From positions 186,001 to 250,000 of the forward strand of contig NZ_JBNIEU010000002.1 in NCBI RefSeq assembly GCF_049985285.1: a stretch of 64,000 bases of DNA. Reading direction: 5' to 3'. The translations under genes were made by a program, and so were the position numbers. Origin of the DNA: Aestuariirhabdus sp049985285. GTDB lineage: Bacteria; Pseudomonadota; Gammaproteobacteria; Pseudomonadales; Aestuariirhabdaceae. Positions 19,194 through 28,414 of the stretch are shown one piece after another. Position 1 is the first letter of the stretch; each line of letters starts with the position of its first letter. The notes under the pieces were generated by a model, which saw nothing but the letters and a program-made list of their open reading frames with translations, was not told where the DNA came from and searched no databases.

Positions 19194-19974
19194 TATTCTT
19201 GTCAGGCTACGCCTTATAGGTCGCTCGGGGTTGGAGCGCCTGGAAGCGCTGGGGCGGGCATTTATTATTTTGCTGGGTGCTATTTTTGGGCGCTCACTGT
19301 TCGGCTCCCGTTATCAGCTGTTGGTGGCGCAGCTCTACTCGGTTGGGGTGCTATCACTGATTATTATCACCGTCTCCGGACTCTTTATCGGTATGGTGCT
19401 GGGGTTGCAGGGCTACAATATACTGGTCAAATACGGTTCCGAAGAGGCCGTGGGGCAGATGGTGGCCCTGACGTTGGTGCGTGAGTTAGGGCCGGTGGTG
19501 ACGGCGCTGCTGTTCGCCGGGCGCGCGGGATCGGCCTTGACCGCGGAGATCGGCCTGATGAAAGCGACCGAGCAGCTTTCCAGCATGGAGATGATCGGTA
19601 TCGACCCCCTTAAACGCATCGTTGCGCCACGTTTTTGGGCAGGGTTTATCTCCATGCCTTTGCTGGCGCTGATCTTCAGCTGCGTAGGTGTGATCGGCGG
19701 TGCGATGGTTGGAGTGAATTGGTTGGGTATCTATGAAGGGTCCTTTTGGGGAGTGATGCAGAACTCCGTAACCTTCGAGGGCGATGTGCTCAACGGAATT
19801 ATCAAGAGTGTAGTGTTTGGTTTTGTGGTGACCTGGATTGCGGTTTTCCAGGGGTATGACTGTGTGCCTACGTCAGAGGGGATTAGTCGGGCGACCACTC
19901 GTACCGTCGTGCATTCATCCCTGGCGGTGCTTGGGCTGGACTTTATTTTGACCGCAGTGATGTTTGGAGGGTAG
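19186..19974 (+). CDS. mlaE: Phospholipid transport permease MlaE
   Basis: A 262-residue inner-membrane permease of the MlaE family with about five to six membrane helices. The conserved block LVRELGPVVTALLFAGRAGSALTAE is split here by position around residues 102-126. It forms the membrane dimer under MlaD and over MlaF. Strong GGGGAG upstream of the ATG; overlaps mlaF by 8 bases. Confidence 0.96.
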   Translation: MHSILVRLRLIGRSGLERLEALGRAFIILLGAIFGRSLFGSRYQLLVAQLYSVGVLSLIIITVSGLFIGMVLGLQGYNILVKYGSEEAVGQMVALTLVRELGPVVTALLFAGRAGSALTAEIGLMKATEQLSSMEMIGIDPLKRIVAPRFWAGFISMPLLALIFSCVGVIGGAMVGVNWLGIYEGSFWGVMQNSVTFEGDVLNGIIKSVVFGFVVTWIAVFQGYDCVPTSEGISRATTRTVVHSSLAVLGLDFILTAVMFGG

Positions 19975-19979
19975 TGAAC

Positions 19980-20441
19980 ATGCGCATGAGAACGGTGGAG
20001 ATCAGTGTGGGGGCTTTTATTGTGGCCGGGATGCTAGCGCTGGTTATGGTGGCTCTGCGGGTCAGTGGTCTTTCGATATCTGCGGCCGATAACGATTATC
20101 GACTGGTAGGGTATTTTAGTAATGTGGGTGGGCTGAGCTTGCGTGCCAAGGTATCGATGAGTGGCGTCGCTATCGGCAGGGTGGTGGGGATTGAGTTTGA
20201 TCGTGACTCTTACGAAGCCAAGGTAACGATTGCGATCAATGGAACTTACGACAATATCCCCCTGGATAGTACGGCCTCCATTTTGACCTCAGGCCTGCTC
20301 GGCGAGCAGTACGTTGGTATCAGTGTGGGTGGAGATATGGAGTACCTGGTCGACGGCGACCAGTTTGAGGATACCCAGTCGGCCCTGGTACTGGAGGAGC
20401 TGATCGGCAAGTTCCTGTTAAATACGGTTGAGAAGAATTAG
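19980..20441 (+). CDS. mlaD: MCE-domain protein MlaD
   Basis: A 153-residue protein with one N-terminal membrane helix and a single MCE domain (about residues 37-115) that forms the hexameric periplasmic ring of the Mla complex and passes lipid to MlaC. The ATG at 19980 has GGAGGG 8 bases upstream; a GTG at 19974 overlapping the mlaE stop is too close to that site. Confidence 0.95.
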   Translation: MRMRTVEISVGAFIVAGMLALVMVALRVSGLSISAADNDYRLVGYFSNVGGLSLRAKVSMSGVAIGRVVGIEFDRDSYEAKVTIAINGTYDNIPLDSTASILTSGLLGEQYVGISVGGDMEYLVDGDQFEDTQSALVLEELIGKFLLNTVEKN

Positions 20442-20490
20442 GGTGTTGCGGGATAATGGTGTTCCGGTCAGGAGTTCTGAGGAGCGGATT

Positions 20491-21135
20491 ATGAAGTGGT
20501 TTCGTTCGACCAGCATTGCGCTGTTGCTGTTGTTTCCCATTTTGGTTCATGCACAGGTGGGTCCCGAGGCGGTGGTGCGTGACACCACCGATCGCATGCT
20601 GGTGTTGTTGAAAGAGCAGCGACAGCTTTATAGCGCCGATCCAGAAGCGCTATATCAGGCGCTGGACGAGTTGTTGTCCCCCGTCGTGGCGTTCGATGCG
20701 ATTGCCAGTAGCGTAGTGAGTGCCAAATACAACCGTGCAGCCACCCCTGAGCAGATGCTGCGTTTCGAAGGGGTCTTCAAACGTAGTTTGGTGGAGTTTT
20801 ACGGCAAGGCGATCGGACAGTTCGATGATCGACAGTTCAATATTGACATTGTGGTTAAGCCCGTAGACCCCCAAAAACTGGGTAAGCGCAGGGTTCCGGT
20901 TGAGATGGACGTCACCACGGCTAATGGCACCCTGATCCCCCTGACCTACACCATGTTTAAAGACGCGGATGGCCACTGGAAAATGCGTAATGTGATCGTT
21001 AACGGCATCAATATTGGCAAATTGTTTCGCACCCAATTTGATCAGGCGATGCAGGATAATGACAAGGACCTGCAGTACGTGATCGACAACTGGGGGCAGA
21101 TTCTGGCCCAAAGCAACGAATCGCAACCCAGCTGA
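20491..21135 (+). CDS. mlaC: Periplasmic lipid carrier MlaC
   Basis: A 214-residue periplasmic shuttle protein. The ATG at 20491 gives a good signal peptide (about residues 1-21, ending LVHA) and has GAGGAG upstream; the frame is open further 5' but that extension would bury the signal peptide. MlaC carries phospholipid between MlaA at the outer membrane (not in the window) and MlaFEDB. Its stop overlaps the mlaB start by 1 base. Confidence 0.95.
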   Translation: MKWFRSTSIALLLLFPILVHAQVGPEAVVRDTTDRMLVLLKEQRQLYSADPEALYQALDELLSPVVAFDAIASSVVSAKYNRAATPEQMLRFEGVFKRSLVEFYGKAIGQFDDRQFNIDIVVKPVDPQKLGKRRVPVEMDVTTANGTLIPLTYTMFKDADGHWKMRNVIVNGINIGKLFRTQFDQAMQDNDKDLQYVIDNWGQILAQSNESQPS

Positions 21136-21437
21136 TGCGTGCCCAGGCCTGGCTATCGAAGCGACAGGAGATCTCTCTGGCAGGGGAGATCGACTTCGAT
21201 AGTGCCCCGGCGCTCGATCAACTGGTTCAATCCTTGATGCGGGAGGCTCCGGGGATTCACTGGAAACTCAACATGGATGGGGTGTTGAAGGTGAATAGCG
21301 TGGGTCTTGCCCTGTTGTTGGAGTGGATGCATTTTCTTGAGCAGCACCAAGGGTCTCTTGAGGTGCTGGATATCCCCTGTGAATTGATCGATCTCGCCCG
21401 GGTATGCGGTGTCGATGAGATACTGAGCGTCCTTTAG
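21135..21437 (+). CDS. mlaB: STAS-domain protein MlaB
   Basis: A 100-residue cytoplasmic STAS-domain protein that binds MlaF and stabilises the ATPase. The segment VNSVGLALLLEW holds the conserved serine/glycine loop of the STAS fold. It is translationally coupled to mlaC (TGATG) and is the last clear gene of the mla operon. Confidence 0.9.
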   Translation: MRAQAWLSKRQEISLAGEIDFDSAPALDQLVQSLMREAPGIHWKLNMDGVLKVNSVGLALLLEWMHFLEQHQGSLEVLDIPCELIDLARVCGVDEILSVL

Positions 21438-21524
21438 TCATTGGCGTTGCCCGCCCTTTCACCCTCCTGTGTATTCTTATATCATGAGCGCCCTTTTTTA
21501 TTGCCGAACAGGATGAGGTGACCC

Positions 21525-21767
21525 ATGGCGCCCGATGAGATCAAGCAGTTGCTGGAATCCCGACTCGATGGAGTGGAGGTATTGGTCGAGGGAGAGGGTT
21601 GTGATTTCAGGCTCAACCTGATCGGTGACGAGCTCGCCAGCCTGAGCCCTGTGAAGCGCCAGCAGTTGGTGTATCAGCACCTTAACGAGGCGATTGCCAG
21701 TGGTGCCATTCATGCCGTTAATATGAAATTTTATAAACGCGAGCAATGGCTCAACCGCAACCAATAG
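21525..21767 (+). CDS. ibaG: BolA-like protein IbaG
   Basis: An 80-residue BolA/IbaG-family protein that, with monothiol glutaredoxin, handles Fe-S clusters; ibaG is acid-induced in E. coli. The C-terminal HAVNMKFYKREQW is typical. It starts after GAGGTG and lies between mlaB and murA, the standard gammaproteobacterial arrangement. Confidence 0.92.
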   Translation: MAPDEIKQLLESRLDGVEVLVEGEGCDFRLNLIGDELASLSPVKRQQLVYQHLNEAIASGAIHAVNMKFYKREQWLNRNQ

Positions 21768-21815
21768 CCCCTGTAGTGTTGGGTTTATGATCGCGATCGA
21801 GCTTCAGGAGTAACA

Positions 21816-23078
21816 ATGGACAAATTGATTATAAGTGGCGGAGTGCGCCTCGATGGCGAGATTCGCATCTCCGGTGCCAAGAACGCCGCGCTGCCGATTC
21901 TCGCCGCAACCCTGCTGGCCGATGAACCGGTTACCGTGTGCAATTTGCCTCACTTGCATGATATCACCACCATGATCGAGCTGTTCGGTCGCATGGGGGT
22001 GGAGCTGGTGATCGATGAGCGCCTCAACGTTGAGGTTCATGCAAGCACCATCAAGAGTCTCAGCGCACCCTATGAGCTGGTGAAAACCATGCGTGCGTCT
22101 ATCCTGGTGCTCGGCCCCATGCTGGCCCATTTTGGCGAAGCGGAAGTGGCTCTTCCCGGCGGTTGTGCCATCGGTAGTCGTCCAGTAGACCTTCACATTC
22201 GCGGGCTGCAGCAGATGGGTGCCGAAATTACGGTGGAAGACGGCTATATCCGCGCCAAGGTTAAAGATCGACTCAAAGGCGCCCGTATTTTCTTTGATAC
22301 CGTGACCGTGACCGGCACCGAGAATTTGCTGATGGCCGCGTGTCTCGCCGACGGCGTTTCTGTACTGGAAAATGCCGCGCGCGAGCCCGAAGTCGTTGAT
22401 TTGGCGCTCTGCCTGATTGCGATGGGGGCGAAGATCGAGGGTCACGGCACCGATACGATCAAGGTGACCGGCGTTGAGCGGTTGCATGGCTGCACCTACC
22501 CGGTGCTGCCCGATCGAATTGAGACCGGTACCTACCTGGTGGCGGCCGCCGCTACCGGTGGCCGCGTTAAGCTTAAGGATACCCGCGCCGATATTCTTGA
22601 TGCGGTGTTGGTCAAGCTTGAAGAAGCCGGCGCCAAGTTGACCGTCGGCGAGGACTGGATTGAGCTGGATATGGAAGGCAAGCGCCCCAAGGCGATTAAC
22701 CTGAAAACAGCCCCCTACCCCGCGTTTCCCACGGATATGCAGGCACAGTTCGCGGCGATGAACGCCATTGCAGAGGGTACTGGCCAGATCATCGAAACCG
22801 TCTTTGAAAACCGTTTCATGCACGTCAATGAGATGATGCGCATGGGCGCGGATATCACGGTAGAGGGCAATACTTCGATCGTCAGGGGGGTAGACAAGCT
22901 GAAGTCAGCCCCGGTGATGGCAACCGATCTGCGCGCTTCGGCGAGCCTGGTTATTGCGGGCCTTGTGGCCGAGGGCGATACCATCGTCGATCGAATCTAT
23001 CATATTGACCGTGGCTACGAATGTATCGAAGAGAAGCTGCAGTTGTTGGGCGCCAAAATTCGCCGCATACCCGGCTAG
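21816..23078 (+). CDS. murA: UDP-GlcNAc 1-carboxyvinyltransferase MurA
   Basis: A 420-residue cytosolic enzyme that performs the first committed step of peptidoglycan synthesis, adding enolpyruvate from PEP to UDP-GlcNAc. K22-N23 in SGAKNAALP and the catalytic C117 in LPGGCAIGSRP are present; the cysteine predicts fosfomycin sensitivity of the enzyme. GGAG ribosome-binding site 8 bases upstream. Confidence 0.98.
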   Translation: MDKLIISGGVRLDGEIRISGAKNAALPILAATLLADEPVTVCNLPHLHDITTMIELFGRMGVELVIDERLNVEVHASTIKSLSAPYELVKTMRASILVLGPMLAHFGEAEVALPGGCAIGSRPVDLHIRGLQQMGAEITVEDGYIRAKVKDRLKGARIFFDTVTVTGTENLLMAACLADGVSVLENAAREPEVVDLALCLIAMGAKIEGHGTDTIKVTGVERLHGCTYPVLPDRIETGTYLVAAAATGGRVKLKDTRADILDAVLVKLEEAGAKLTVGEDWIELDMEGKRPKAINLKTAPYPAFPTDMQAQFAAMNAIAEGTGQIIETVFENRFMHVNEMMRMGADITVEGNTSIVRGVDKLKSAPVMATDLRASASLVIAGLVAEGDTIVDRIYHIDRGYECIEEKLQLLGAKIRRIPG

Positions 23079-23092
23079 GAGACCTTCACCGG

Positions 23093-23746
23093 ATGAGCAA
23101 TTCGCAACAATTGACTATTGCGCTCTCTAAAGGGCGAATCCTCGATGATACGCTGCCGTTACTGAAAGCAGCCGGTATAGAGCCGCTGGAAGACCTCAAT
23201 AAAAGCCGTAAACTAATATTTGATACCACTCGCGATGACGTCAAGCTGGTGATTATCCGTGCGACGGATGTGCCTACCTACGTGGAGCATGGCGCCGCCG
23301 ATTTGGGAGTGGCGGGTAAGGATGTGCTCATGGAGCATGGTGGCAAAGGCTTATATGAGCCGCTGGACCTGGATATAGCTCGGTGTAAATTGATGACCGC
23401 GGGTCCTGTTAACGCTCCCGCTGTCACTGGGCGCCTGCGAATAGCGACCAAGTTTGTCAATGTCGCCCGTCGCTACTATGCCGCTCAGGGGCAGCAGGTA
23501 GATATCATCAAGCTCTATGGTTCGATGGAGTTGGCACCGCTGGTTGGGTTGGCCGACCGTATTATCGATGTGGTAGATACCGGCAACACCCTCAGGGCTA
23601 ATGGGCTCGAGCCCCAGGAGTTGATCGCCATGATCAGCTCTCGCCTGGTGGTCAACAAAGCGTCAATGAAGCTTAAGCATGCCAAGGTTCAGGGGTTGAT
23701 CGAACATCTTGGCGGTGCGGTGAACGAGGCTCGCAAAGCGGGTTGA
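23093..23746 (+). CDS. hisG: ATP phosphoribosyltransferase catalytic subunit, short form
   Basis: A 217-residue short-form HisG, first enzyme of histidine synthesis. It lacks the C-terminal regulatory ACT-like domain and therefore needs HisZ, which is not encoded in the window. The pattern LTIALSKGRILDD at the start and VVDTGNTLRANGLE in the phosphoribosyl-binding region fit. The ATG at 23093 is 14 bases after murA; the frame is open upstream but runs inside murA. Confidence 0.96.
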   Translation: MSNSQQLTIALSKGRILDDTLPLLKAAGIEPLEDLNKSRKLIFDTTRDDVKLVIIRATDVPTYVEHGAADLGVAGKDVLMEHGGKGLYEPLDLDIARCKLMTAGPVNAPAVTGRLRIATKFVNVARRYYAAQGQQVDIIKLYGSMELAPLVGLADRIIDVVDTGNTLRANGLEPQELIAMISSRLVVNKASMKLKHAKVQGLIEHLGGAVNEARKAG

Positions 23747-23813
23747 TCACAGCACCGGCCCTCACACCCGAACTGCAAGGTAGCGTAGTAAACAGCCCAA
23801 AAGGAGAATCTAC

Positions 23814-25127
23814 ATGACGAACTCCACTGTAGCCATCGCCCGACTCGATGCCAGCGCGGAAGGTTTTCGCGAGCGCCTCGATAAGATGTTGGCGTGGGAG
23901 GGCGTGTCCGACGACGCCGTAGTGAGCACCGTGACGGATGTGGTCAAGAATGTACGCCGACGTGGTGATGAAGCACTGGTCGAGTACAGCAATCGATTTG
24001 ACCGCCTCAATGTGTCGGAAATGAGCCAGCTTTGTATTGGCGCAGAGCGGTTGCAGCAGGCTTACGATGGATTACCCGAGGCGCAGCGCGAGGCATTGCG
24101 CGTCGCGGTCGAGCGTATCCGTGATTATCATCAGCGCCAGTTGCAGGAATCCTGGCAGTACCATGACAGCGATGGGACTTTGCTGGGCCAGCAGGTGACC
24201 GCGCTGGATCGGGTTGGCATCTATGTGCCGGGAGGGAAGGCGGCTTACCCCTCCTCTGTATTGATGAACGCACTACCGGCGAAGGTCGCAGGGGTTGGCG
24301 AAATCATCATGGTCGTGCCTACCCCCGATGGTGAACTCAATGAGCTGGTGCTAGCCGCAGCCCACCAGTCCGGAGTCGATAAGGTGTTTACCATTGGCGG
24401 TGCCCAGGCGGTGGCTGCACTGGCCTACGGTACCCAAAGTGTGCCGGGTGTCGATAAGATCGTTGGACCTGGCAATATCTATGTGGCCACGGCTAAGCGA
24501 ATGGTGTTTGGTCAGGTGGGAATCGACATGATTGCGGGGCCGTCGGAGATTCTGGTGGTGTGCGATGGGCAGACCAATCCGGACTGGATCGCGATGGACC
24601 TCTTCTCCCAGGCCGAGCACGATGAAGACGCCCAATCCATTCTTGTCTCCACCGATGAGGCCTTCCTCGACAGGGTGCAGGAGAGTATTGAAAAACTGTT
24701 GCCGACGATGGAGCGCGCCGACATTATTCGCGCCTCCCTGGAGTCGAGGGGGATGTTGATCAAGGTGTGTGATCGCCAGCAGGCGCTGGCGGTAACGAAC
24801 CGTATCGCCCCTGAACACCTTGAGTTATCGGTGGAGAATCCGGAGTCCTGGGCTAAAGAGGTACGCCATGCGGGTGCCATCTTTATGGGACGTTACACGG
24901 CAGAAGCGCTGGGCGACTATTGCGCAGGACCCAACCATGTACTGCCAACCTCGTCCACTGCACGATTCTCATCGCCGCTGGGGGTTTACGATTTCCAGAA
25001 GCGCTCGTCGCTCATCCAGTTTTCCGCCCAAGGCGCGTCCGAAATGGGTAAGGTTGCATCGGTGCTGGCTCGCGGCGAGGGACTGACCGCCCATGCCCGG
25101 TCTGCCGAGTACCGTATTCGCAAGTAG
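23814..25127 (+). CDS. hisD: Histidinol dehydrogenase
   Basis: A 437-residue zinc enzyme that oxidises histidinol to histidine in two NAD-dependent steps. The signature region (MIAGPSEILVV, then FSQAEHDEDAQSILV) and catalytic PEHLEL are intact. AAGGAG lies 7 bases before the ATG. It follows hisG by 67 bases; hisC, usual next in this order, is not present because degS follows in opposite orientation. Confidence 0.97.
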   Translation: MTNSTVAIARLDASAEGFRERLDKMLAWEGVSDDAVVSTVTDVVKNVRRRGDEALVEYSNRFDRLNVSEMSQLCIGAERLQQAYDGLPEAQREALRVAVERIRDYHQRQLQESWQYHDSDGTLLGQQVTALDRVGIYVPGGKAAYPSSVLMNALPAKVAGVGEIIMVVPTPDGELNELVLAAAHQSGVDKVFTIGGAQAVAALAYGTQSVPGVDKIVGPGNIYVATAKRMVFGQVGIDMIAGPSEILVVCDGQTNPDWIAMDLFSQAEHDEDAQSILVSTDEAFLDRVQESIEKLLPTMERADIIRASLESRGMLIKVCDRQQALAVTNRIAPEHLELSVENPESWAKEVRHAGAIFMGRYTAEALGDYCAGPNHVLPTSSTARFSSPLGVYDFQKRSSLIQFSAQGASEMGKVASVLARGEGLTAHARSAEYRIRK

Positions 25128-25178
25128 TCGCGTCGAATGTCTGGCTCCCAACACGTCAGTGACGGGAGGCGGGCATCG

Positions 25179-26330
25179 TCACTGGGAGACAATACGCGGT
25201 CGCTCGCCCACAACCGTATCAAAGGTGCGCTCGATCCCCTGGCGCAACACCGTTATCGCGACGCGCTCTCCGGGGCGCTGGCGGGCCACCTGATCCATGA
25301 CCGTACGACCATCGCCGGCATAGACGCCGTTGATCTGGGTAATGACATCTCCTCGTAGCAGGCCAGCGCTGGAAGCCGGACTGTTTTTATAAACCCCGGA
25401 AACCAGAATCCCGTCGCGCAGGGCGATGCCAAAGGATTCTGCCAGATCCGGTGTGAGGGGTTGCGCCTCAATACCCAGCCAGCCACGAATTACCCGCCCC
25501 TGCTTGATGATCGACAGCATCACGCTGCGGGCAAGATCGGAGGGGATTGCAAACCCGATACCCTGGGAGCCTCCGCTGCGGGAAAATATGGCGGCGTTGA
25601 TCCCCAGCAGGTTGCCATCGGCGCTGATCAGCGCGCCGCCCGAATTACCCGGATTAATAGCCGCGTCGGTCTGGATAAAATCTTCGTAGGTGTTGATGTT
25701 GAGCTCGTTGCGACCGGTAGCGCTGATAATTCCCATGGTAACCGTTTGGCCAACGCCGAAAGGGTTGCCGATAGCCAGCACGACGTCTCCGGTGCGAGCG
25801 GTATTCGAGTCGGCCAGTGTAATCGTGGGCAGCTCCTCGAGCTCAATCTTGAGGACCGCCAGATCGGTTTCGGGGTCGTCTCCAATGATTCTGGCCTGGG
25901 TGTCGCGTCCGTCGCGTAACGCTACGATAATCTCATCGGCCTCTTTTATAACGTGGCTGTTGGTGAGGATGTAGCCCTCCGGGCTCATGATGACGCCAGA
26001 GCCCAGGCTCGATTGCATGCGCTGATTGCGGGGAACGCTGTCGTAACCGCGATACCGGTCCAGCTCCGGGGTCGGCAGTAACGGGTTGTTTTCGTCTGCG
26101 ATTTTTGTGGTGTAAATGTTCACTACGGCTGGAGCCGCTGCTGCCACTGCGTCACTGTAGGAGGAGCGAATCGTGTTTGTAACCACTTGTGGATCAACGG
26201 ATTGCAGGGTTATGGCGGGCTTGGGAACGATATGCCCACCGACCAGGCTGGGGAATTGCTGCACCAACAGTAAAGCCAGCAGAATACCGCAGACAACGGG
26301 CCAGCTAATGTAGGAGAACAGTCGATTCAA
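25179..26330 (-). CDS. algW: Membrane-anchored serine protease DegS/AlgW
   Basis: A trypsin-like periplasmic protease, inner-membrane anchored, that senses misfolded outer-membrane proteins and makes the first cut in the anti-sigma factor RseA/MucA. It has one N-terminal helix, the triad His in LTNSHVIK, Asp in ETDLAVLK and Ser in NPGNSGGALI, and one C-terminal PDZ domain. I place the start at a TTG (383 residues) with AGGGA 7 bases upstream; an earlier in-frame TTG at 26348 has no such site. RseP, RseA and the sigma factor are not in the window. Confidence 0.93.
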   Translation of the reverse strand: MNRLFSYISWPVVCGILLALLLVQQFPSLVGGHIVPKPAITLQSVDPQVVTNTIRSSYSDAVAAAAPAVVNIYTTKIADENNPLLPTPELDRYRGYDSVPRNQRMQSSLGSGVIMSPEGYILTNSHVIKEADEIIVALRDGRDTQARIIGDDPETDLAVLKIELEELPTITLADSNTARTGDVVLAIGNPFGVGQTVTMGIISATGRNELNINTYEDFIQTDAAINPGNSGGALISADGNLLGINAAIFSRSGGSQGIGFAIPSDLARSVMLSIIKQGRVIRGWLGIEAQPLTPDLAESFGIALRDGILVSGVYKNSPASSAGLLRGDVITQINGVYAGDGRTVMDQVARQRPGERVAITVLRQGIERTFDTVVGERPRIVSQ

Positions 26331-26461
26331 GTGCAGATCCCTATGCAAATGTGACGGGTGTTAAACTAAGGGCGAATTATCAACGAATTATACGCAGCCT
26401 TTGAGGGGCATTCCACGCTTTGCTATGCTGCGACCACTCTTTGGTTCTTCGCAGGTGCCCT

Positions 26462-27223
26462 ATGTCAGTCTCTCTTGCCCATCTGATCGGTCTTTTGGAT
26501 CGCGAATTGAGGGTCACCTCCTTTGCTGACTACTGCCCCAATGGCTTGCAGGTAGAGGGGCGCGCCTCGGTATCAACGGTGGTCAGTGGGGTCACCGCCA
26601 GTCAGGCGTTGATCGATACCGCGGTAGAGAGAAGCGCCGATCTGTTATTGGTGCATCATGGTTTTTTCTGGAAGGGGGAACCCGCACCGGTCACCGGCAT
26701 CAAGCGCAAGCGCATTAAAGCTTTGCTGGAGAACGACATCAGCCTCGCCGCGTATCACCTGCCGTTGGATGCCCATCCTCAACTGGGTAACAACGCCCAA
26801 CTGGGACGCTTGCTGGGCGTTGTTAATGCGGCCCCCATTAACCCTGACGATCCCGCTTGCCTGGTTTGGCAGGGCGAACTCTCCCAACCCTGTAGTGCCC
26901 CTGAATTGAACCGGCTGCTTGAAGCCAGACTGGGTCGCGCACCGCAGATGATTGCAGGCGGGGCGCAGCAGATTGAGCGCCTTGCGTGGTGCACCGGCGC
27001 CGCTCAGGGCTATATTGATCAGGCCGCTGCGGCGGGTGCGGATGCGTTTATCAGTGGGGAGATCTCCGAGCCTACGGTTCACAATGCCCGTGAGCTGGGT
27101 ATCCATTACTTTGGTGCGGGCCACCATGCCACCGAGCGTTATGGGGTAAAAGCCCTGGGCGAGTGGCTGGCGCAACGGGAAGGCTTGACCCACTATTTTG
27201 TGGATATCGATAATCCCGTGTGA
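26462..27223 (+). CDS. Nif3-like dinuclear metal-centre protein
   Basis: A 253-residue member of the Nif3/YbgI family. The metal ligands are visible as VHHGFFWKG near residue 63 and GHHATERYG near the C-terminus. The family forms a hexameric toroid; some members act as GTP cyclohydrolase-like enzymes but the role in bacteria is unsettled. The ATG at 26462 matches the family N-terminus; the frame is open 42 bases upstream. It is divergent from algW. Confidence 0.9.
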   Translation: MSVSLAHLIGLLDRELRVTSFADYCPNGLQVEGRASVSTVVSGVTASQALIDTAVERSADLLLVHHGFFWKGEPAPVTGIKRKRIKALLENDISLAAYHLPLDAHPQLGNNAQLGRLLGVVNAAPINPDDPACLVWQGELSQPCSAPELNRLLEARLGRAPQMIAGGAQQIERLAWCTGAAQGYIDQAAAAGADAFISGEISEPTVHNARELGIHYFGAGHHATERYGVKALGEWLAQREGLTHYFVDIDNPV

Positions 27224-27436
27224 GGCGGCTCCCAAAGGAGAGGGATAAACCCCTGTAAAATTGTGGATATATCCCACTTCGTCATATAAATAGTCGTTTT
27301 TATTCTTAATTATTGTCTACTTATAATCAGTTCTGATTTGCTATAGTAGCCTCCCATTTTGAGTATCAGCGTCGGGGTGGCAGGCAACCTGTTTTTTGAG
27401 TGCCCCCTGATACTAGCGGACAGTACGGAACACTCC

Positions 27437-28345
27437 ATGTCGGACAGAAAACTTACCCATCTCAAGCAGCTCGAAGCTGAAAGTATCCACATCATTCGTG
27501 AGGTGGCCGCTGAATTCGATAATCCGGTGATGCTCTACTCCGTCGGCAAGGACTCGGCGGTCATGCTGCACCTTACGATGAAGGCATTTTATCCCGGCAA
27601 GCCCCCGTTCCCCCTGATGCACGTGGATACCACCTGGAAATTCCACGAGATGATCAGTTTTCGCGACCAGCATGTAAAAAATCTGGGCCTGGAGCTGATC
27701 GTGCATACCAATGAAGAGGGCATTAAGCAGGGTATCGGCCCCTTTACCCACGGTAGTGCCAAGCATACCGATGTGATGAAAACAGAAGCCCTCAAGCAGG
27801 CCCTCGACAAATATGGTTTCGATGCCGCCTTCGGTGGTGCTCGCCGTGACGAGGAAAAGTCTCGCGCCAAGGAGCGGGTCTACTCTTTCCGTGACCAGAA
27901 CCATCGTTGGGACCCCAAGAATCAGCGCCCCGAGCTGTGGAATATTTATAACGGCAAGGTCAACAAAGGGGAGAGTATCCGGGTGTTTCCCCTCTCCAAT
28001 TGGACCGAACTGGATATCTGGCAGTATATCCACCTAGAGGAGATCCCCATCGTACCGCTCTATTTTGCCAAGCCGCGTCCAGTGGTTGAGCGCGATGGCG
28101 TAAAAATCATGGTGGATGACGACCGCATGCCGCTGGAGCCGGGCGAAGAGCCGGCCATGGAGATGGTTCGCTTTCGAACGTTAGGCTGTTATCCATTGAC
28201 GGGCGCGGTCGAGTCCAGCGCCACGACCCTGCCGGAAATCATTCAGGAGATGCTGTTGACCACCAGCTCCGAGCGTCAGGGGCGGGTAATCGACCATGAC
28301 AGCGCCGGCTCCATGGAGAAGAAAAAGCAGGAAGGCTACTTCTAG
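27437..28345 (+). CDS. cysD: Sulfate adenylyltransferase small subunit CysD
   Basis: A 302-residue PP-loop ATP pyrophosphatase. With the GTPase CysN it makes adenosine 5'-phosphosulfate from sulfate and ATP in assimilatory sulfate reduction. The PP-loop motif is in YSVGKDSAVMLHL and the family end EKKKQEGYF is intact. The ATG at 27437 matches the family N-terminus, although the frame is open 78 bases upstream. cysN follows after 69 bases. Confidence 0.97.
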   Translation: MSDRKLTHLKQLEAESIHIIREVAAEFDNPVMLYSVGKDSAVMLHLTMKAFYPGKPPFPLMHVDTTWKFHEMISFRDQHVKNLGLELIVHTNEEGIKQGIGPFTHGSAKHTDVMKTEALKQALDKYGFDAAFGGARRDEEKSRAKERVYSFRDQNHRWDPKNQRPELWNIYNGKVNKGESIRVFPLSNWTELDIWQYIHLEEIPIVPLYFAKPRPVVERDGVKIMVDDDRMPLEPGEEPAMEMVRFRTLGCYPLTGAVESSATTLPEIIQEMLLTTSSERQGRVIDHDSAGSMEKKKQEGYF

Positions 28346-28414
28346 CCCTTCTTACCTTAATTGTTTCGTGGGTCACTTAGGTGGCCCGAACGCAACCGAC
28401 TATCAGAAACCGCC

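Noticed and set aside
21804..22823. 339-residue minus-strand open frame
   Set aside because: Antisense of murA with His/Gln/Gly-rich composition; shadow.
25155..25187. CAGTGACG/CGTCACTG hairpin between hisD and algW
   Set aside because: Only an 8-bp stem with a 12-base loop and no T-tract, and it overlaps the algW stop; too weak to call a terminator.
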